A DNA stretch of 64,000 nt, taken from assembly GCF_028867705.1 (NCBI RefSeq), contig NZ_CP066171.1, positions 620,001 through 684,000 on the forward strand, written 5' to 3'. Of this stretch, positions 48,434-57,393 are shown one piece after another. The notes beneath the pieces were generated by a model, which searched no databases, had not been told where the DNA came from, and saw nothing but the letters and a program-made list of their open reading frames with translations. How positions within the stretch are numbered: position 1 is the stretch's first letter; each line of letters starts with the position of its first letter. Source of the DNA: Thermoleophilum album (lineage in GTDB: Bacteria; Actinomycetota; Thermoleophilia; Solirubrobacterales; Thermoleophilaceae). The position numbers and the translations under genes are program-made.

Positions 48434-48605
48434 AGCCTTCCCGACCGCCATCGCGGTCGTGACGGTCCGAGACGCCGGCGCCCGGCCCCGCATCCGGCTT
48501 GTGACGCCGCCGGCCGTTCCCGCCACACTCCTCGTTGTGCCCGACATAGGCGCGCCCGCGCGGCCGAGCGGGCGCGAGTCGATCGCAGCGAAGGAGGTCG
48601 CGACG

Positions 48606-49307
48606 ATGGCCGGTCGTTTGGCAACAGTGCATGCGCTCGCGAACGTGAGGGGCGACGTCGAACGTCTGACCGAGGCGCTCGGCGCGATCCCGGCCGACGA
48701 CGCGTCAGCGGTCGTGCTCGTCGGCGACATCTCGTCCGATGGATCGGCCGAGAGTTTCCGCGCCGTCCTGCGGACGCTCGGAGAGGCTGACCAGCGCGTG
48801 TACTGGGTACCAGGCGCCAGCGATGCCCCGGTCACCCACTTCCTGCGCGAGAGCTACAACGTGGAAGTCGTCTTTCCGAAACTGCGCAACGTGCACGGGA
48901 CGTTCGCGTTCGCACCGGGTTACGTGCTTCTGGCCGGGATGGGCGGCGAGATCACCGACGATCCCGAAGCCGCACGCGAGGAGCGCGAGCGGCTCCGCTA
49001 CCCGGGGTGGGAGGCGGAGTTGCGGTTCAAACCGCTGGCCGAGCTCGACGATCACCCGCGCCTGTTCCTGTTTTCGACGCGCCCGCGCCACAAGGGGCAG
49101 CAAGAGCAGGGAAGTCAGACCGTGGCCGAACTCATCAACACCTTTCGGCCGCGCACGGTGATCGTTCCGGCTGGCGGCGGCGACACGTGCAGCGAGCTAT
49201 TGGGAAGCTCGCACGTCGTCTCCGTGGCTGACTTCGCGACGGCAGGCCCGGTCGCAGTCGACGTCACAACTGGCGAGGTCGTGTCTTCGGCCGTCTCGCC
49301 GAGCTGA
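48606..49307 (+). CDS. Degenerate metallophosphoesterase-like protein
   Basis: 233 residues from the ATG at 48606, with AAGGAGG 9 nt upstream. The order of strands follows calcineurin-like phosphoesterases: ATVHALANVRGDV (where DxH is expected), VLVGDISSDG (GD kept), VPGASDAPV (in place of GNHD), and GYVLLAGMGGEITDD; the C-terminal His block is not obvious. Loss of several metal ligands suggests a non-catalytic or altered-function member. It follows secG in the same direction but with a 170-nt gap. Confidence 0.6.
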   Translation: MAGRLATVHALANVRGDVERLTEALGAIPADDASAVVLVGDISSDGSAESFRAVLRTLGEADQRVYWVPGASDAPVTHFLRESYNVEVVFPKLRNVHGTFAFAPGYVLLAGMGGEITDDPEAAREERERLRYPGWEAELRFKPLAELDDHPRLFLFSTRPRHKGQQEQGSQTVAELINTFRPRTVIVPAGGGDTCSELLGSSHVVSVADFATAGPVAVDVTTGEVVSSAVSPS

Positions 49308-49390
49308 CCGGTCGATCGCGAGAAGCGGTCGCCCCCGCCGATCGCTTCGTCGCGACTGGCCGGCTTCTCGTGGCGTCGCCCGTCCACAAC

Positions 49391-49424
49391 GAAAACGGCG
49401 GCGGCCACGATCGTGGCCGCCGCC
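49391..49424 (-). terminator. Terminator of tRNA-Leu
   Basis: A perfect 28-bp palindrome (49397-49424), read on the minus strand, is followed by GTTTTC. It starts just 3 nt after the tRNA 3' end. In the plus direction it may also stop the degenerate phosphoesterase transcript. Confidence 0.75.
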
Positions 49425-49427
49425 CTA

Positions 49428-49513
49428 TGCGCCCGGGGAGATTCGAACTCCCACGGGGCTCTCGCCCCACGAGGCCCTCAACCTCGCGCGTCTACCAGTT
49501 CCGCCACAGGCGC
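49428..49513 (-). tRNA. tRNA-Leu (anticodon GAG)
   Basis: An 86-nt class II tRNA. The acceptor GCGCCTG pairs with CGGGCGC (one G-T). The anticodon arm is CGAGG-TTGAGGG-CCTCG, giving GAG. A long variable arm TGGGGCGAGAGCCCCG and the T-arm GGGAG/CTCCC around TTCGAAT complete it. The discriminator is A and CCA is not encoded. Confidence 0.95.
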
Positions 49514-49591
49514 TCGACGGCCCCATTGTAGTTGCGGGTCCGCGAAACCAGCGGCCGCTCGCATCGCACGGCGGTCATCCGTCCGCGGCGG

Positions 49592-49597
49592 TAGCTT
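49592..49597 (+). promoter_or_regulatory. Leaderless-type -10 element TAGCTT
   Basis: TAGCTT lies 6 nt before the GTG at 49604 (and 9 nt before the ATG at 49607) of lexA. I could not recognise a LexA box next to it. Confidence 0.45.
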
Positions 49598-49603
49598 GCA
49601 GGG

Positions 49604-50314
49604 GTGATGAGCGGCGTCGATGGCGAGCAGCGCGGTGAGCGCGTGGCGGCACTCCCACGGCGGCGCGCTGCCGTGCTCGCGTTCATCGCCCGCTACCAGC
49701 GCGAGCGTGGCTTTCCGCCCACCGTGCGCGAGATAGCGAAAGGCGCAGGGCTGTCTTCGCCGGCCACGGTGCACGCCCATCTTGCGGCGCTCGAGCGCGA
49801 AGGCTGGCTACGGCGCGACCCTTCGAAACCGCGCGCGATCGAGCTCCTGCCACGCGCCCGTGAGGCGACAGCCGCCGCTGTCACGGACGCTCCACGTAAG
49901 ACCGCACCCGCCACGGCCGTGGCTGGCGCGTCGGGCGCGCGCCGGTTGCCGCTCGTCGGCCGCGTTGCGGCCGGTACACCGCTCCTCGCCGAGGAACACT
50001 GGGAAGGACTTGTGTCCGTGCCCGCGCAGGCCGGCGGCGACCGTGGCGACTTCGTGCTCGCGGTGCGCGGCGATTCGATGCGCGACGCCGGAATCCTCGA
50101 TGGCGACTGGGTTGTGGTGCGCAGGCAGGACACCGCCGACAACGGCGACGTGGTGGTGGCGCTCGTCGGGGGCGAAGAGGCGACCGTCAAGCGCTTCTTC
50201 CACGATGGCGACACCGTCCGTCTGGAACCGGCGAACCCGCGCTACGAGCCGATCCGCACACGCGACGCACGCATCGTCGGGCGCGTTGTCGGTGTGCTCA
50301 GGCGGCTCCCGTAG
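49604..50314 (+). CDS. lexA: LexA repressor
   Basis: 236 residues. The winged-helix DNA-binding domain is RRAAVLAFIARYQRERGFPPTVREIAKGAGLSSPATVHAHLAAL (first 80 residues). A linker leads to the autocleavage domain: Ala-Gly cleavage site in VGRVAAGTPL, catalytic Ser in VRGDSMRDAG, catalytic Lys in ATVKRFF. RecA-stimulated self-cleavage derepresses SOS genes. GTG at 49604 or ATG at 49607 is the start. Confidence 0.95.
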   Translation: MMSGVDGEQRGERVAALPRRRAAVLAFIARYQRERGFPPTVREIAKGAGLSSPATVHAHLAALEREGWLRRDPSKPRAIELLPRAREATAAAVTDAPRKTAPATAVAGASGARRLPLVGRVAAGTPLLAEEHWEGLVSVPAQAGGDRGDFVLAVRGDSMRDAGILDGDWVVVRRQDTADNGDVVVALVGGEEATVKRFFHDGDTVRLEPANPRYEPIRTRDARIVGRVVGVLRRLP

Positions 50315-50378
50315 CGCCCCGGGCGCACCCCTGCTGTGCTGCCTCGCCGGCCCGGCCGGGGCGGGACTAGACTTGGTG

Positions 50379-50772
50379 TTGCTGGCCGAGCAGCCGCGGG
50401 GGAGGCCGGAGAGACAACCGGTCCCCTCGAGGAAAGTCCGGACACCGCAGGGCAGGGTGGTCGGGAAACCGACCCGGGGAAACCCGCGGGAAAGTGCCAC
50501 AGAAACCAAACCGCCTAAGCGGCGGGACCGCACGTGAGTCCCGTCGCCGGCAAGGGTGAAATGGTGCGGTAAGAGCGCACCAGCTGCGTGGCGACACGCA
50601 GGCTGGGCAAACCCCACCCGGTGCAAGGCCAAGCAGGGGCGATGACGCTGCCCGCCGAGCCCCAGGTAGGCCGCAGGGCTCTTCGGAGCCCCGTCCGCGA
50701 TGGTCCGCAGGGATCGGCGCGGGCGAGATAGATGGCTGCTCTCGACAGAATCCGGCTTACAGGCCAGCTACG
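50379..50772 (+). ncRNA. rnpB: RNase P RNA (bacterial type A)
   Basis: All core blocks of the bacterial ribozyme are present in order: GAGGAAAGTCCGGAC (P4 5' strand region), the ACAGAAACC segment, GGTAAGAGCGCACC, GGCAAACCCCACC with GTGCAAGGCCAA, GATAGATGGCTGCTC, and ACAGAATCCGGCTTAC. The 5' end GCTGGCC pairs with GGCCAGC at the 3' end to form P1. It matures tRNA 5' ends with RnpA. The extra open frames across it are not genes. Confidence 0.96.
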
Positions 50773-50805
50773 GGGAGCCCCCGCTTCGGCGGGGGCTCCC
50801 TATTT
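50773..50805 (+). terminator. Terminator of rnpB
   Basis: A perfect 12-bp stem (GGGAGCCCCCGC) closed by a TTCG tetraloop and followed by TATTTC directly adjoins the RNase P RNA. Confidence 0.85.
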
Positions 50806-50922
50806 CGCCCGCTCGCACCGGCTGCGTCGAGCGCTTGGCGGGATTAGCTTGTGCGCAGCCACTTGTGCGCCGCCCGGGGTCGGACTCCGTGCAGCGGCGC
50901 CAGCGGTTAGAGTGCAGCCGCG

Positions 50923-51414
50923 ATGGGCGTAATCGTCGTTCTGCTTCCGTTCCTCGTCGCCGGCTTGATCGTCGCTTTCGCCGCTTTCTTCGGGGGTCCG
51001 TCCGGTGCGCGGCAGGCTTATCTGACGGGCGGGCCGCGCCTCTTCCGGGTGACCGTCGGCCTCATCGTTGCGGTGTGCGGGATCGTCGTGCCGGCGCTCG
51101 CGATCGCGGCGAAACAGGACGCGCTCGGTGGTGTCGGGTCGCTGCGCAACGAAGCTGCCGAAGGCCAGCTCGCGCGCGGCAAGCAGCTCTTCAAGGAAGT
51201 GTGCGCCACCTGCCACACGCTCGATGCCGTGCAGGCCAAGGGTGTGGTAGGTCCGAACCTCGACCAGCTCGCGCCGCTCGACCGCGAGCGGGTTCTGCGC
51301 GCGATCCGCATCGGCGGCACCGGCCAGCAACGGATGCCGGCGGGTCTCTTGAGCGGCGAGGACGCCCAGGCTGTGGCTACGTACGTAGCGCGGGTGGCCG
51401 GCCGCGCCCCCTGA
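50923..51414 (+). CDS. Membrane-anchored monohaem cytochrome c
   Basis: 163 residues. Two N-terminal helices (VIVVLLPFLVAGLIVAFAAFF and VTVGLIVAVCGIVVPALAIAA) anchor a class I cytochrome c domain with the haem site CATCH near residue 92, GVVGPNLDQ, and a probable axial Met in QQRMPAGLL. It is a candidate client of the Ccm system in this window and may shuttle electrons to an oxidase. A TAGAGT hexamer lies 9 nt before the ATG. Confidence 0.88.
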   Translation: MGVIVVLLPFLVAGLIVAFAAFFGGPSGARQAYLTGGPRLFRVTVGLIVAVCGIVVPALAIAAKQDALGGVGSLRNEAAEGQLARGKQLFKEVCATCHTLDAVQAKGVVGPNLDQLAPLDRERVLRAIRIGGTGQQRMPAGLLSGEDAQAVATYVARVAGRAP

Positions 51415-51579
51415 GCGCTCGGCCGAGCGTCGCGCGCGGGGCTAGCCGCGCAGCGGATCGCCAAGCGTCCCGCCGCGCCATGTTGAGCGGGGTGGTGACG
51501 GCGGCGGTCGGTCGGCCGCTCGGTGCCGCTTGCGCACCGTTTCCGTCCGAGCGTGGTGCTCTTATCACTGCTACGATGC

Positions 51580-51730
51580 CCGCTCCGAACGAGGGCCGAG
51601 GCTCCGGTGCCGTCACCGGGGCGCGGGGGACCCAAAGGGACCGAGCGTTGTCCCAGGGGCGAATCGCGGTCCGAGCACCGCGTAGCGCCGCAGGTGCGAG
51701 CCCGTCAGCTAACTCCGCAGGCCTACAGCG
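51580..51730 (+). promoter_or_regulatory. c-di-AMP riboswitch (ydaO-yuaA type), first copy
   Basis: The conserved blocks of the class are present in order: CCGAA, a variable stem (CCGGTGCCGTCACCGG), GCGGGGGACCCAA, AGGGGCGAATC, and GCGAGCCCGTCAGCTAAC followed by CCGCAGGC. The same blocks occur at 62667-62812. The final block ends 15 nt before the ATG at 51738, without a visible terminator stem or ribosome site between, so control may act on translation start. TACGAT at 51572-51577 is a possible -10 element. Boundaries are approximate. Confidence 0.88.
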
Positions 51731-51737
51731 AGCAGCG

Positions 51738-52172
51738 ATGGAAACGCTGACTACCAAGCCAGGTCGACAGCCTCCGCGCCGGACGGTGCGCATCGGTGGC
51801 GTGAACGGCGCCGGCGGCAGCGGCGCGCGATCGGCGGACCGCGCGCTCAAGCCGTTTCCGCGCGCCGCGCGCAGTGCGGCACGGCTGCGCGAGGCGGGCG
51901 CGGCCCGGTTCGCGCCTGATCGCGCTCTCGATAGGGGTGGGACGGCGTCCGCTCCCGCCGTGCGCGATGCGGTTCGCGGGCGCAGCCTCGACCGTGGGCC
52001 GCGCCGGCCGCGCACCGCTGCGGTCCAGTCTCGCGGCGTGCGGCGGCGTGTCGCGAGCGTGCCGCCGCTAGCCGCGGGCTCGCCCGACCGCTTCGCCGCT
52101 TGGGCATTCGCGCTCGGGGTGCTGCTGGTCGTTGCGGCTGCGACGAGCGCCCACTTCGCCCCGGGCGGCTAG
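51738..52172 (+). CDS. Basic single-pass membrane protein under c-di-AMP riboswitch
   Basis: 144 residues from the ATG at 51738. Residues 1-115 are Arg-rich, low in hydrophobic residues and probably disordered; residues 118-140 (FAAWAFALGVLLVVAAATSAHF) form one membrane helix close to the C-terminus, a tail-anchor-like layout. Third-position GC is high across the frame, which supports coding. I recognise no family. Genes behind c-di-AMP riboswitches usually serve wall remodelling, osmotic balance or K+ transport, so an envelope role is likely but unproven. Confidence 0.6.
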   Translation: METLTTKPGRQPPRRTVRIGGVNGAGGSGARSADRALKPFPRAARSAARLREAGAARFAPDRALDRGGTASAPAVRDAVRGRSLDRGPRRPRTAAVQSRGVRRRVASVPPLAAGSPDRFAAWAFALGVLLVVAAATSAHFAPGG

Positions 52173-52288
52173 CGACCGCTCTCACCGGCGCCAGGACGTC
52201 GGCGCCAGTAAGGGCGCGCCTATACTCGCAGCCAGCCCGAATCACGCGCGAGCGGGCCAATGCAACTCGGGCGGCGAGGAGCTGGCGC

Positions 52289-52858
52289 ATGGCTAAAAGC
52301 CGAGAGAGCAGGTTCCAGGTACACGACGAGCTGACGGCGCCCGAGCAAAGCCTCGCTGTGCTGCGCGCCGCTCTGGCGCGTGGTGCGCGCATCAGCAACT
52401 TTGTCGGGGTGCTTGCCGGCGCGCCAGCTGTGCTGCGCGGCTACGCGCGTTTCCTCGCCGAGCTTCGAGCAGGGAAGCTGCCGCGCGACACGCAGGCGCG
52501 CATCGCTGTCGCCGTCGCTGCCCACGAGCACAGCGACTACCAAGCGGTCCACGCCCAACGGCTGGCGCGCAACGCCGGCCTCGGGCTCGACGAGATCGCG
52601 GTGGCGCGCGAGTTCGACTCCTTCGACGAGCGCCACGCGGTTCTTCTGCGCTACCTGAAAGCGGTGCTCGAGAGCGACGACGCTCCGCCCGAGCACCTCC
52701 AGGAGGAGGCGCGCGAAGCGGGCTGGAGCGACGAGCAGCTACTCGAAGCGATCGCCCACCTCGGTCTGTGGCGCTGGGCGTGCCTGATGGCGCGCGCCGC
52801 GAACGTACCAGTCGAGGCGGCATCGGGTTTGCGCGGCGATCTCGTCGAGGCGGCCTGA
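52289..52858 (+). CDS. AhpD/carboxymuconolactone decarboxylase-like protein lacking Cys pair
   Basis: 189 residues, all-helical. The pattern of the AhpD-like fold is visible (SNFVGVLAGAPAVLRGYARFLAEL, LPRDTQARIAVAVAAHEHSDYQAVHA, then WSDEQLLEAIAHLGL). At the active-site helix the family has E-x-x-x-x-C-x-x-C-x-x-x-H; here the sequence is EHSDYQAVH, with both cysteines replaced. Peroxidase-type thiol chemistry is therefore unlikely. TATACT at 52221-52226 and AGGAG before the ATG give a normal promoter and ribosome site. An HxlR regulator gene follows after 18 nt. Confidence 0.65.
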   Translation: MAKSRESRFQVHDELTAPEQSLAVLRAALARGARISNFVGVLAGAPAVLRGYARFLAELRAGKLPRDTQARIAVAVAAHEHSDYQAVHAQRLARNAGLGLDEIAVAREFDSFDERHAVLLRYLKAVLESDDAPPEHLQEEAREAGWSDEQLLEAIAHLGLWRWACLMARAANVPVEAASGLRGDLVEAA

Positions 52859-52876
52859 CGACAGGGAGCGAGCAGG

Positions 52877-53332
52877 GTGGGAGGGGAAGGGTCGAAGACG
52901 GCTGAGCTGATAGCGGCAGCGAGCCGCTCGCAGACGGCCGCCGACCGCACCGCTCCCGCCGCCGACTTCGGGCCCTCGAACGCCGAAAGTGGGCCTGCCT
53001 CCCCGACCGCCGCTGGCGCTCGGTGCGAGCGCGAGCCTTGCTGCTCTCTCTACCACCAGGCGGTCGAACTGATCGGCAAGCGCTGGACGGGCGCGATCAT
53101 CCTCGTGCTGATGCCGGGCCCGCTGCGCTTCTGCGAGATCAAGCGGCTCGTGCCGCAGCTCTCCGACCGGCTGCTGTCGGAGCGCCTCAAAGAGCTCGAG
53201 GCCGAGGGCATCGTCGAGCGGCGCGAGTTGCGTGACTCGCCGCCACGCGTCGAGTACACCCTCACCGACAAGGGCCGGGCCCTCGAGCCGGTGGTGCGCG
53301 CGCTCAAGCGCTGGGCCCACGCCTGGCTTTGA
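52877..53332 (+). CDS. HxlR-family transcriptional regulator
   Basis: 151 residues from the GTG at 52877. About 50 poorly conserved residues precede an HxlR winged helix: YHQAVELIGKRWTGAIILVLMPGPLRFCEIKRLVPQLSDRLLSERLKELEAEGIVERRE and YTLTDKGRALEP. Cysteines CEREPCC just before the domain, and a Cys in the first helix, recall thiol-sensing members such as HypR. It is coupled to the AhpD-like gene, so it may regulate that gene in response to oxidants or aldehydes. Confidence 0.88.
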   Translation: MGGEGSKTAELIAAASRSQTAADRTAPAADFGPSNAESGPASPTAAGARCEREPCCSLYHQAVELIGKRWTGAIILVLMPGPLRFCEIKRLVPQLSDRLLSERLKELEAEGIVERRELRDSPPRVEYTLTDKGRALEPVVRALKRWAHAWL

Positions 53333-53418
53333 GCGGTGCCGGTGAGCACCGGCCGTGCCGGCCGCACCGTTGCCCCTCGCGGCGGTCGTCGGCGCTGCGC
53401 CGGTCACTCCGACGCGAC

Positions 53419-53424
53419 TAAGAT
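53419..53424 (+). promoter_or_regulatory. Candidate -10 element of glnA
   Basis: TAAGAT lies 70 nt before the glnA start in the 160-nt region between the HxlR and glnA genes. No convincing -35 sequence or known nitrogen-regulator box was seen. Confidence 0.35.
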
Positions 53425-53493
53425 CCGCCGCCGCGCCCGGTCTCGACAACGACGGGTGCTCGCACGACCCGAGGACCCAAGCAGGAGGAAAGC

Positions 53494-54843
53494 GTGAGCG
53501 AAAGACCGCAGACCGCTGACGACGTAAAGGCGATCGTCGAAGAGCGCAACATCCGCTTCGTTCGCCTCTGGTTCACCGACATCCTCGGGCAGCTCAAGAG
53601 CTTCTCGATCAACGCCGCCGAGCTCGACGATGCGTTCGAGGGCGGCATGGGTTTCGATGGCTCTTCGATCACCGGCTTCAACGCGATCGAAGAGTCGGAC
53701 ATGATCGCGATGCCCGACCCGAAGACGTTCGCGATCCTCCCTTGGCGTCCGGAGGAGCAGGGCGTGGGGCGGATGTTCTGTGACATCCTCACGCCCGAGC
53801 GCGAGCCTTACGAGGGCGACCCGCGCTACGTGTTGCGGCGCACGCTCGAGCGCGCCAAGCAGATGGGCTTCGACCACTTCTACGTCGGGCCCGAGCTCGA
53901 GTTCTTCTACTTCAAGAACGCCAAAGCCGAGAACGGCAAGCCTGAGATCCTCGACGAGGGCGGCTACTTCGATCTCACGACGCTCGACGCCGGCACCGAC
54001 GTGCGCCGCGAGACGGTGCTCGCGCTCGAGCGTCTCGGCATCCACGTCGAGTACTCGCACCATGAGGTCGGCCCCTCGCAGCACGAGGTCGACATGCGCT
54101 ACGCCGACGCGCTCGAGATGGCCGACAACACGATGACCTACCGCATCACGGTCAAAGAGATCGCGATGAAGTACGGGTGGCACGCGACCTTCATGCCGAA
54201 ACCGCTGTTCGGCGTGAACGGGTCAGGGATGCACACCCACCAGTCGCTCTTCCGCGGCGACAAGAACGCCTTCTTCGATCCCGACGACCAGTACTTCCTC
54301 TCCGACACCGCCAAGCGCTTCATCGCCGGTCAGCTGCGGCACGCACGCGAGATCTCGTCGATCTTCGCCCAGTGGGTCAACTCCTACAAGCGGCTCGTGC
54401 CCGGGTACGAGGCGCCCGTGTACTGCGCGTGGTCGCGGCGCAACCGTTCGGCGCTTATCCGCGTCCCTCTCTACCACCCGGGCAAGGAGCAGGCCACGCG
54501 CGCCGAGATCCGCTGTCCCGACCCGGCGTGCAACCCCTACCTCACGTTCGCGGTGCTGCTCGCCGCCGGGCTCGAGGGGATCGAGAAGGGCTACGAGCTG
54601 CCCGAGCCGATGGAGAAGAACCTCTATCACCTCAGCCCCGAAGAGCGGAAGCGGCTCGGGATCGAGCAGTTGCCGGAGACGCTCGGCGAGGCGATCGAGC
54701 TGACCGCCGAGTCGGAGCTCGTGCTGCGCACGCTCGGCGAGCACATCTTCAACCGCTACATCGAGATCAAGCGCCAGGAGTGGGAGGAGTACCGGGTGCA
54801 GGTCACCCAGTGGGAGCTCGATCGCTATCTCCCGATCCTCTAA
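53494..54843 (+). CDS. glnA: Glutamine synthetase, type I
   Basis: 449 residues, close to the short GSI-alpha length of Firmicutes. GMGFDGSSITGFNAIEESDM, VGPELEFFYF (metal Glu), VNGSGMHTHQSL (ammonium/Glu site), RNRSALIRVP and the C-terminal NRYIEIKRQEW are present. The loop that carries the adenylylated Tyr in GSI-beta reads KNLYHLSPEER here, intermediate between the two subtypes, so regulation by GlnE is uncertain. GCAGGAGG precedes the GTG start. The MmpL gene follows after 13 nt. Confidence 0.95.
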   Translation: MSERPQTADDVKAIVEERNIRFVRLWFTDILGQLKSFSINAAELDDAFEGGMGFDGSSITGFNAIEESDMIAMPDPKTFAILPWRPEEQGVGRMFCDILTPEREPYEGDPRYVLRRTLERAKQMGFDHFYVGPELEFFYFKNAKAENGKPEILDEGGYFDLTTLDAGTDVRRETVLALERLGIHVEYSHHEVGPSQHEVDMRYADALEMADNTMTYRITVKEIAMKYGWHATFMPKPLFGVNGSGMHTHQSLFRGDKNAFFDPDDQYFLSDTAKRFIAGQLRHAREISSIFAQWVNSYKRLVPGYEAPVYCAWSRRNRSALIRVPLYHPGKEQATRAEIRCPDPACNPYLTFAVLLAAGLEGIEKGYELPEPMEKNLYHLSPEERKRLGIEQLPETLGEAIELTAESELVLRTLGEHIFNRYIEIKRQEWEEYRVQVTQWELDRYLPIL

Positions 54844-54856
54844 CAACGACACAAAC

Positions 54857-57393
54857 GTGCGCGAGCGGCGCAGGCGCAGAGCTTTCGCGGTGGCGTGCGG
54901 GCCACGCTCGCGCATCGTTTTCGCCGTCGCTTGGCTGCTCGTGGTGGTCGTGGCGGCCGGTCCGCTGCGGCTGCCCGAGCGCTTCGCTGACGCCGAAAAC
55001 AACGAATCCACATCGTTCCTGCCGGGCGACGCCGAGGCCACCAAGGCGCTAGCCGCCGTTGAGCGTCTGCAGCGCGGCGAGCTCGCGCCGGCAGTGATCG
55101 TCTATCGGCGCGAGAGCGGGCTGCGGCCCAGCGACCTGCGCAAGATCCGCCGCGACGTCGCGCGCATGGCGGCGCGACGCTTCCCCACGGTAGTCGCGGA
55201 CGGCCCCGCGGCGAGCGGTGCAGGCGGTGCGGGCGGTGCTAGTGAGCGCGGCCGGACGAGCAGGGGAGATGCCCGCCACCAGACAGGCAGCGGAAGCGGT
55301 CGCGGCGAGCAGGCGCCGAGCGGACGCCCACCCCGCTTGCCCACCGGCTGCGCCCCGCCGGGTGTTGCGGTACCCGGTCAGCCGCGCGACTACCGGCCGT
55401 TCGTCGGACCGGTGTGCTCGGCCGACGGCAAGGCAGCTGTCGTCACCGGCTATCTGCGCGGCAACGGCGAGACATCGGGACTCCTCGACCCGGTCCGCTA
55501 CTGGCGCTCGGTGCTCGATCGCCAGCCGCCGGGCCTCGTCGCGAAGGTGACCGGCGGCGCTGGTTTCGCTGCCGACGCCGTCGAGGTGTTCGAGGGGATC
55601 AACACACGCCTGCTGACGGCCGCGCTGGCGCTCGTGATTGTGCTGCTGGTGTTGATCTACCGCTCGCCGATCTTCCTCTTTCTGCCCCTGGCAGCAGTGC
55701 TCGCCGCGGAGGTGCTTTCGCGCTCGCTCGGCTGGCTCGTCGCCGAGCTGGGGGTGACGGCGAACGGCCAGTCGAGCTCGATCATGTCGGTGCTGGTGCT
55801 CGGTGCGGGCACCGACTACGCGCTTTTGATCGTGGCCCGCTACCGCGAGGAGCTCCATTACCTCGACGACCGATTCGAGGCGGCGCGTCGGGCGCTGGCG
55901 TCGGCCGGACCGGCGGTCCTGGCGTCGGCGGCCACGGTAATAGCCGGTCTGCTCTGCTTGCGGTTGGCGAAGGTGAACGGAACCTCGGGGTTGGGGCCGT
56001 TCGGTGCGCTCGGCGTTTTCAGCGCGGCGCTGGCGATGCTGACGCTGCTACCGGCGCTGCTTGTGCTCGCCGGGCGGCGGGCGCTGTGGCCGTTCGTTCC
56101 GCACACCGCCACCACCGCTCCCGACCCGGAGCGCATCCCGGCCTGGTCGCGGCGCACAATCGTCGAAGGTTCGTCGATCGTCGCACTCGGCCTCGCGCTC
56201 GCGGCTGTGTTCGCAGTGGCCGTGCTCTGGCCGCTCGCGCTCGTGACGGCGCTCGTGCGGCGCGCGAGCGGCCGGCGCCTGCCGTCGCTCGTGTCGCTCC
56301 TCGACCGCTCGGTCTTCACTCCCTACGAGCTCCGTCGCTATCGACGCGAACGCCGCAGCGACCCGACACACGGCTGGTGGCGGCGCGTAGGCGAATTCGT
56401 GCGCTGGCGCCCGCGGACGGTGCTCGTCACGAGCCTGGTGGCGCTGGCGGTGATGGCGACGGGGCTTGTCAACCTCTCGACCGACCTCACCACCCGCGAC
56501 AGCTACCGCGACGAGGTCGACTCGGTGGTCGGGCAGCAGCTACTCGAACGCAGTTTTCCCGGTGGGGCGTCGGCCCCCGTCGATGTCGTCGTGACCCGCC
56601 CCGAGCGCGTCGCCGCGGTGCGTGCCGCGCTGGCGCGGGTCCCGGGGGTCGCGACCGTGAGCGGTCCGGTGGCGAGCGGTCGCGACGGGGTGCTCCTGCA
56701 GGCGACGCTCGACCGCGACCCCTACTCGACCGCCGCCTACGACCTCGTTGACGACATCCGACGAGCCGTGCGCCGCGCCGACGCGGGGGCGCTCGTGGGG
56801 GGCGCGAGCGCTGTCGAGCGTGACGTGCGGGCGGCTGCCTCGCGTGACACCGTGGTGATACCGCCCGTCGTCCTGGCGGTGGTGTTCCTGATTCTCGTCG
56901 CTCTGTTGCGTTCGCTCGTCGCGCCGCTGCTTTTGATCGCGACGGTGATGATCAGCTTCGCGGCGGCGCTCGGCGTCTCGTACGTGGTGTTCGACGTCGT
57001 GTTCGGTTTTCCGGGGTCCGACCCGTCGCTGCCGCTCTACGCCTTCGTCTTCCTGGTCGCTCTAGGTGTCGACTACAACATCTTCCTGGCCGCACGCGCC
57101 CGTGAAGAGAGCGAGCGCTACGGAACCCGCGAAGGTATGCTGCGCGCGCTCGCTGTCACCGGCGGCGTCATCACCAGCGCCGGGATCGTGCTGGCAGGGA
57201 CCTTCACGGTGCTGGGCGTCCTGCCGCTCGTCTTCCTCACCGAGATCGGGTTCACGGTTGCGTTCGGTGTGCTGCTCGACACCTTCCTTGTGCGCAGCGT
57301 CGTCGTTCCCGCGCTCGCGTTCCTACTCGGCGAGCGCTTCTGGTGGCCGGCGCGGGTGCGCGCCGACAAGACCCGCGGCGAGGCGGTAGCGGC

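Noticed and set aside
49514-49603. LexA box in the lexA upstream region
   Set aside because: No sequence close to the actinobacterial GAAC-N4-GTTC-type palindrome was visible.
50700-51737. 490-codon frame spanning rnpB 3' end, cytochrome c and riboswitch
   Set aside because: It crosses a structured RNA, a terminator, a real gene in another frame and the riboswitch; only the part from the ATG at 51738 is supported.
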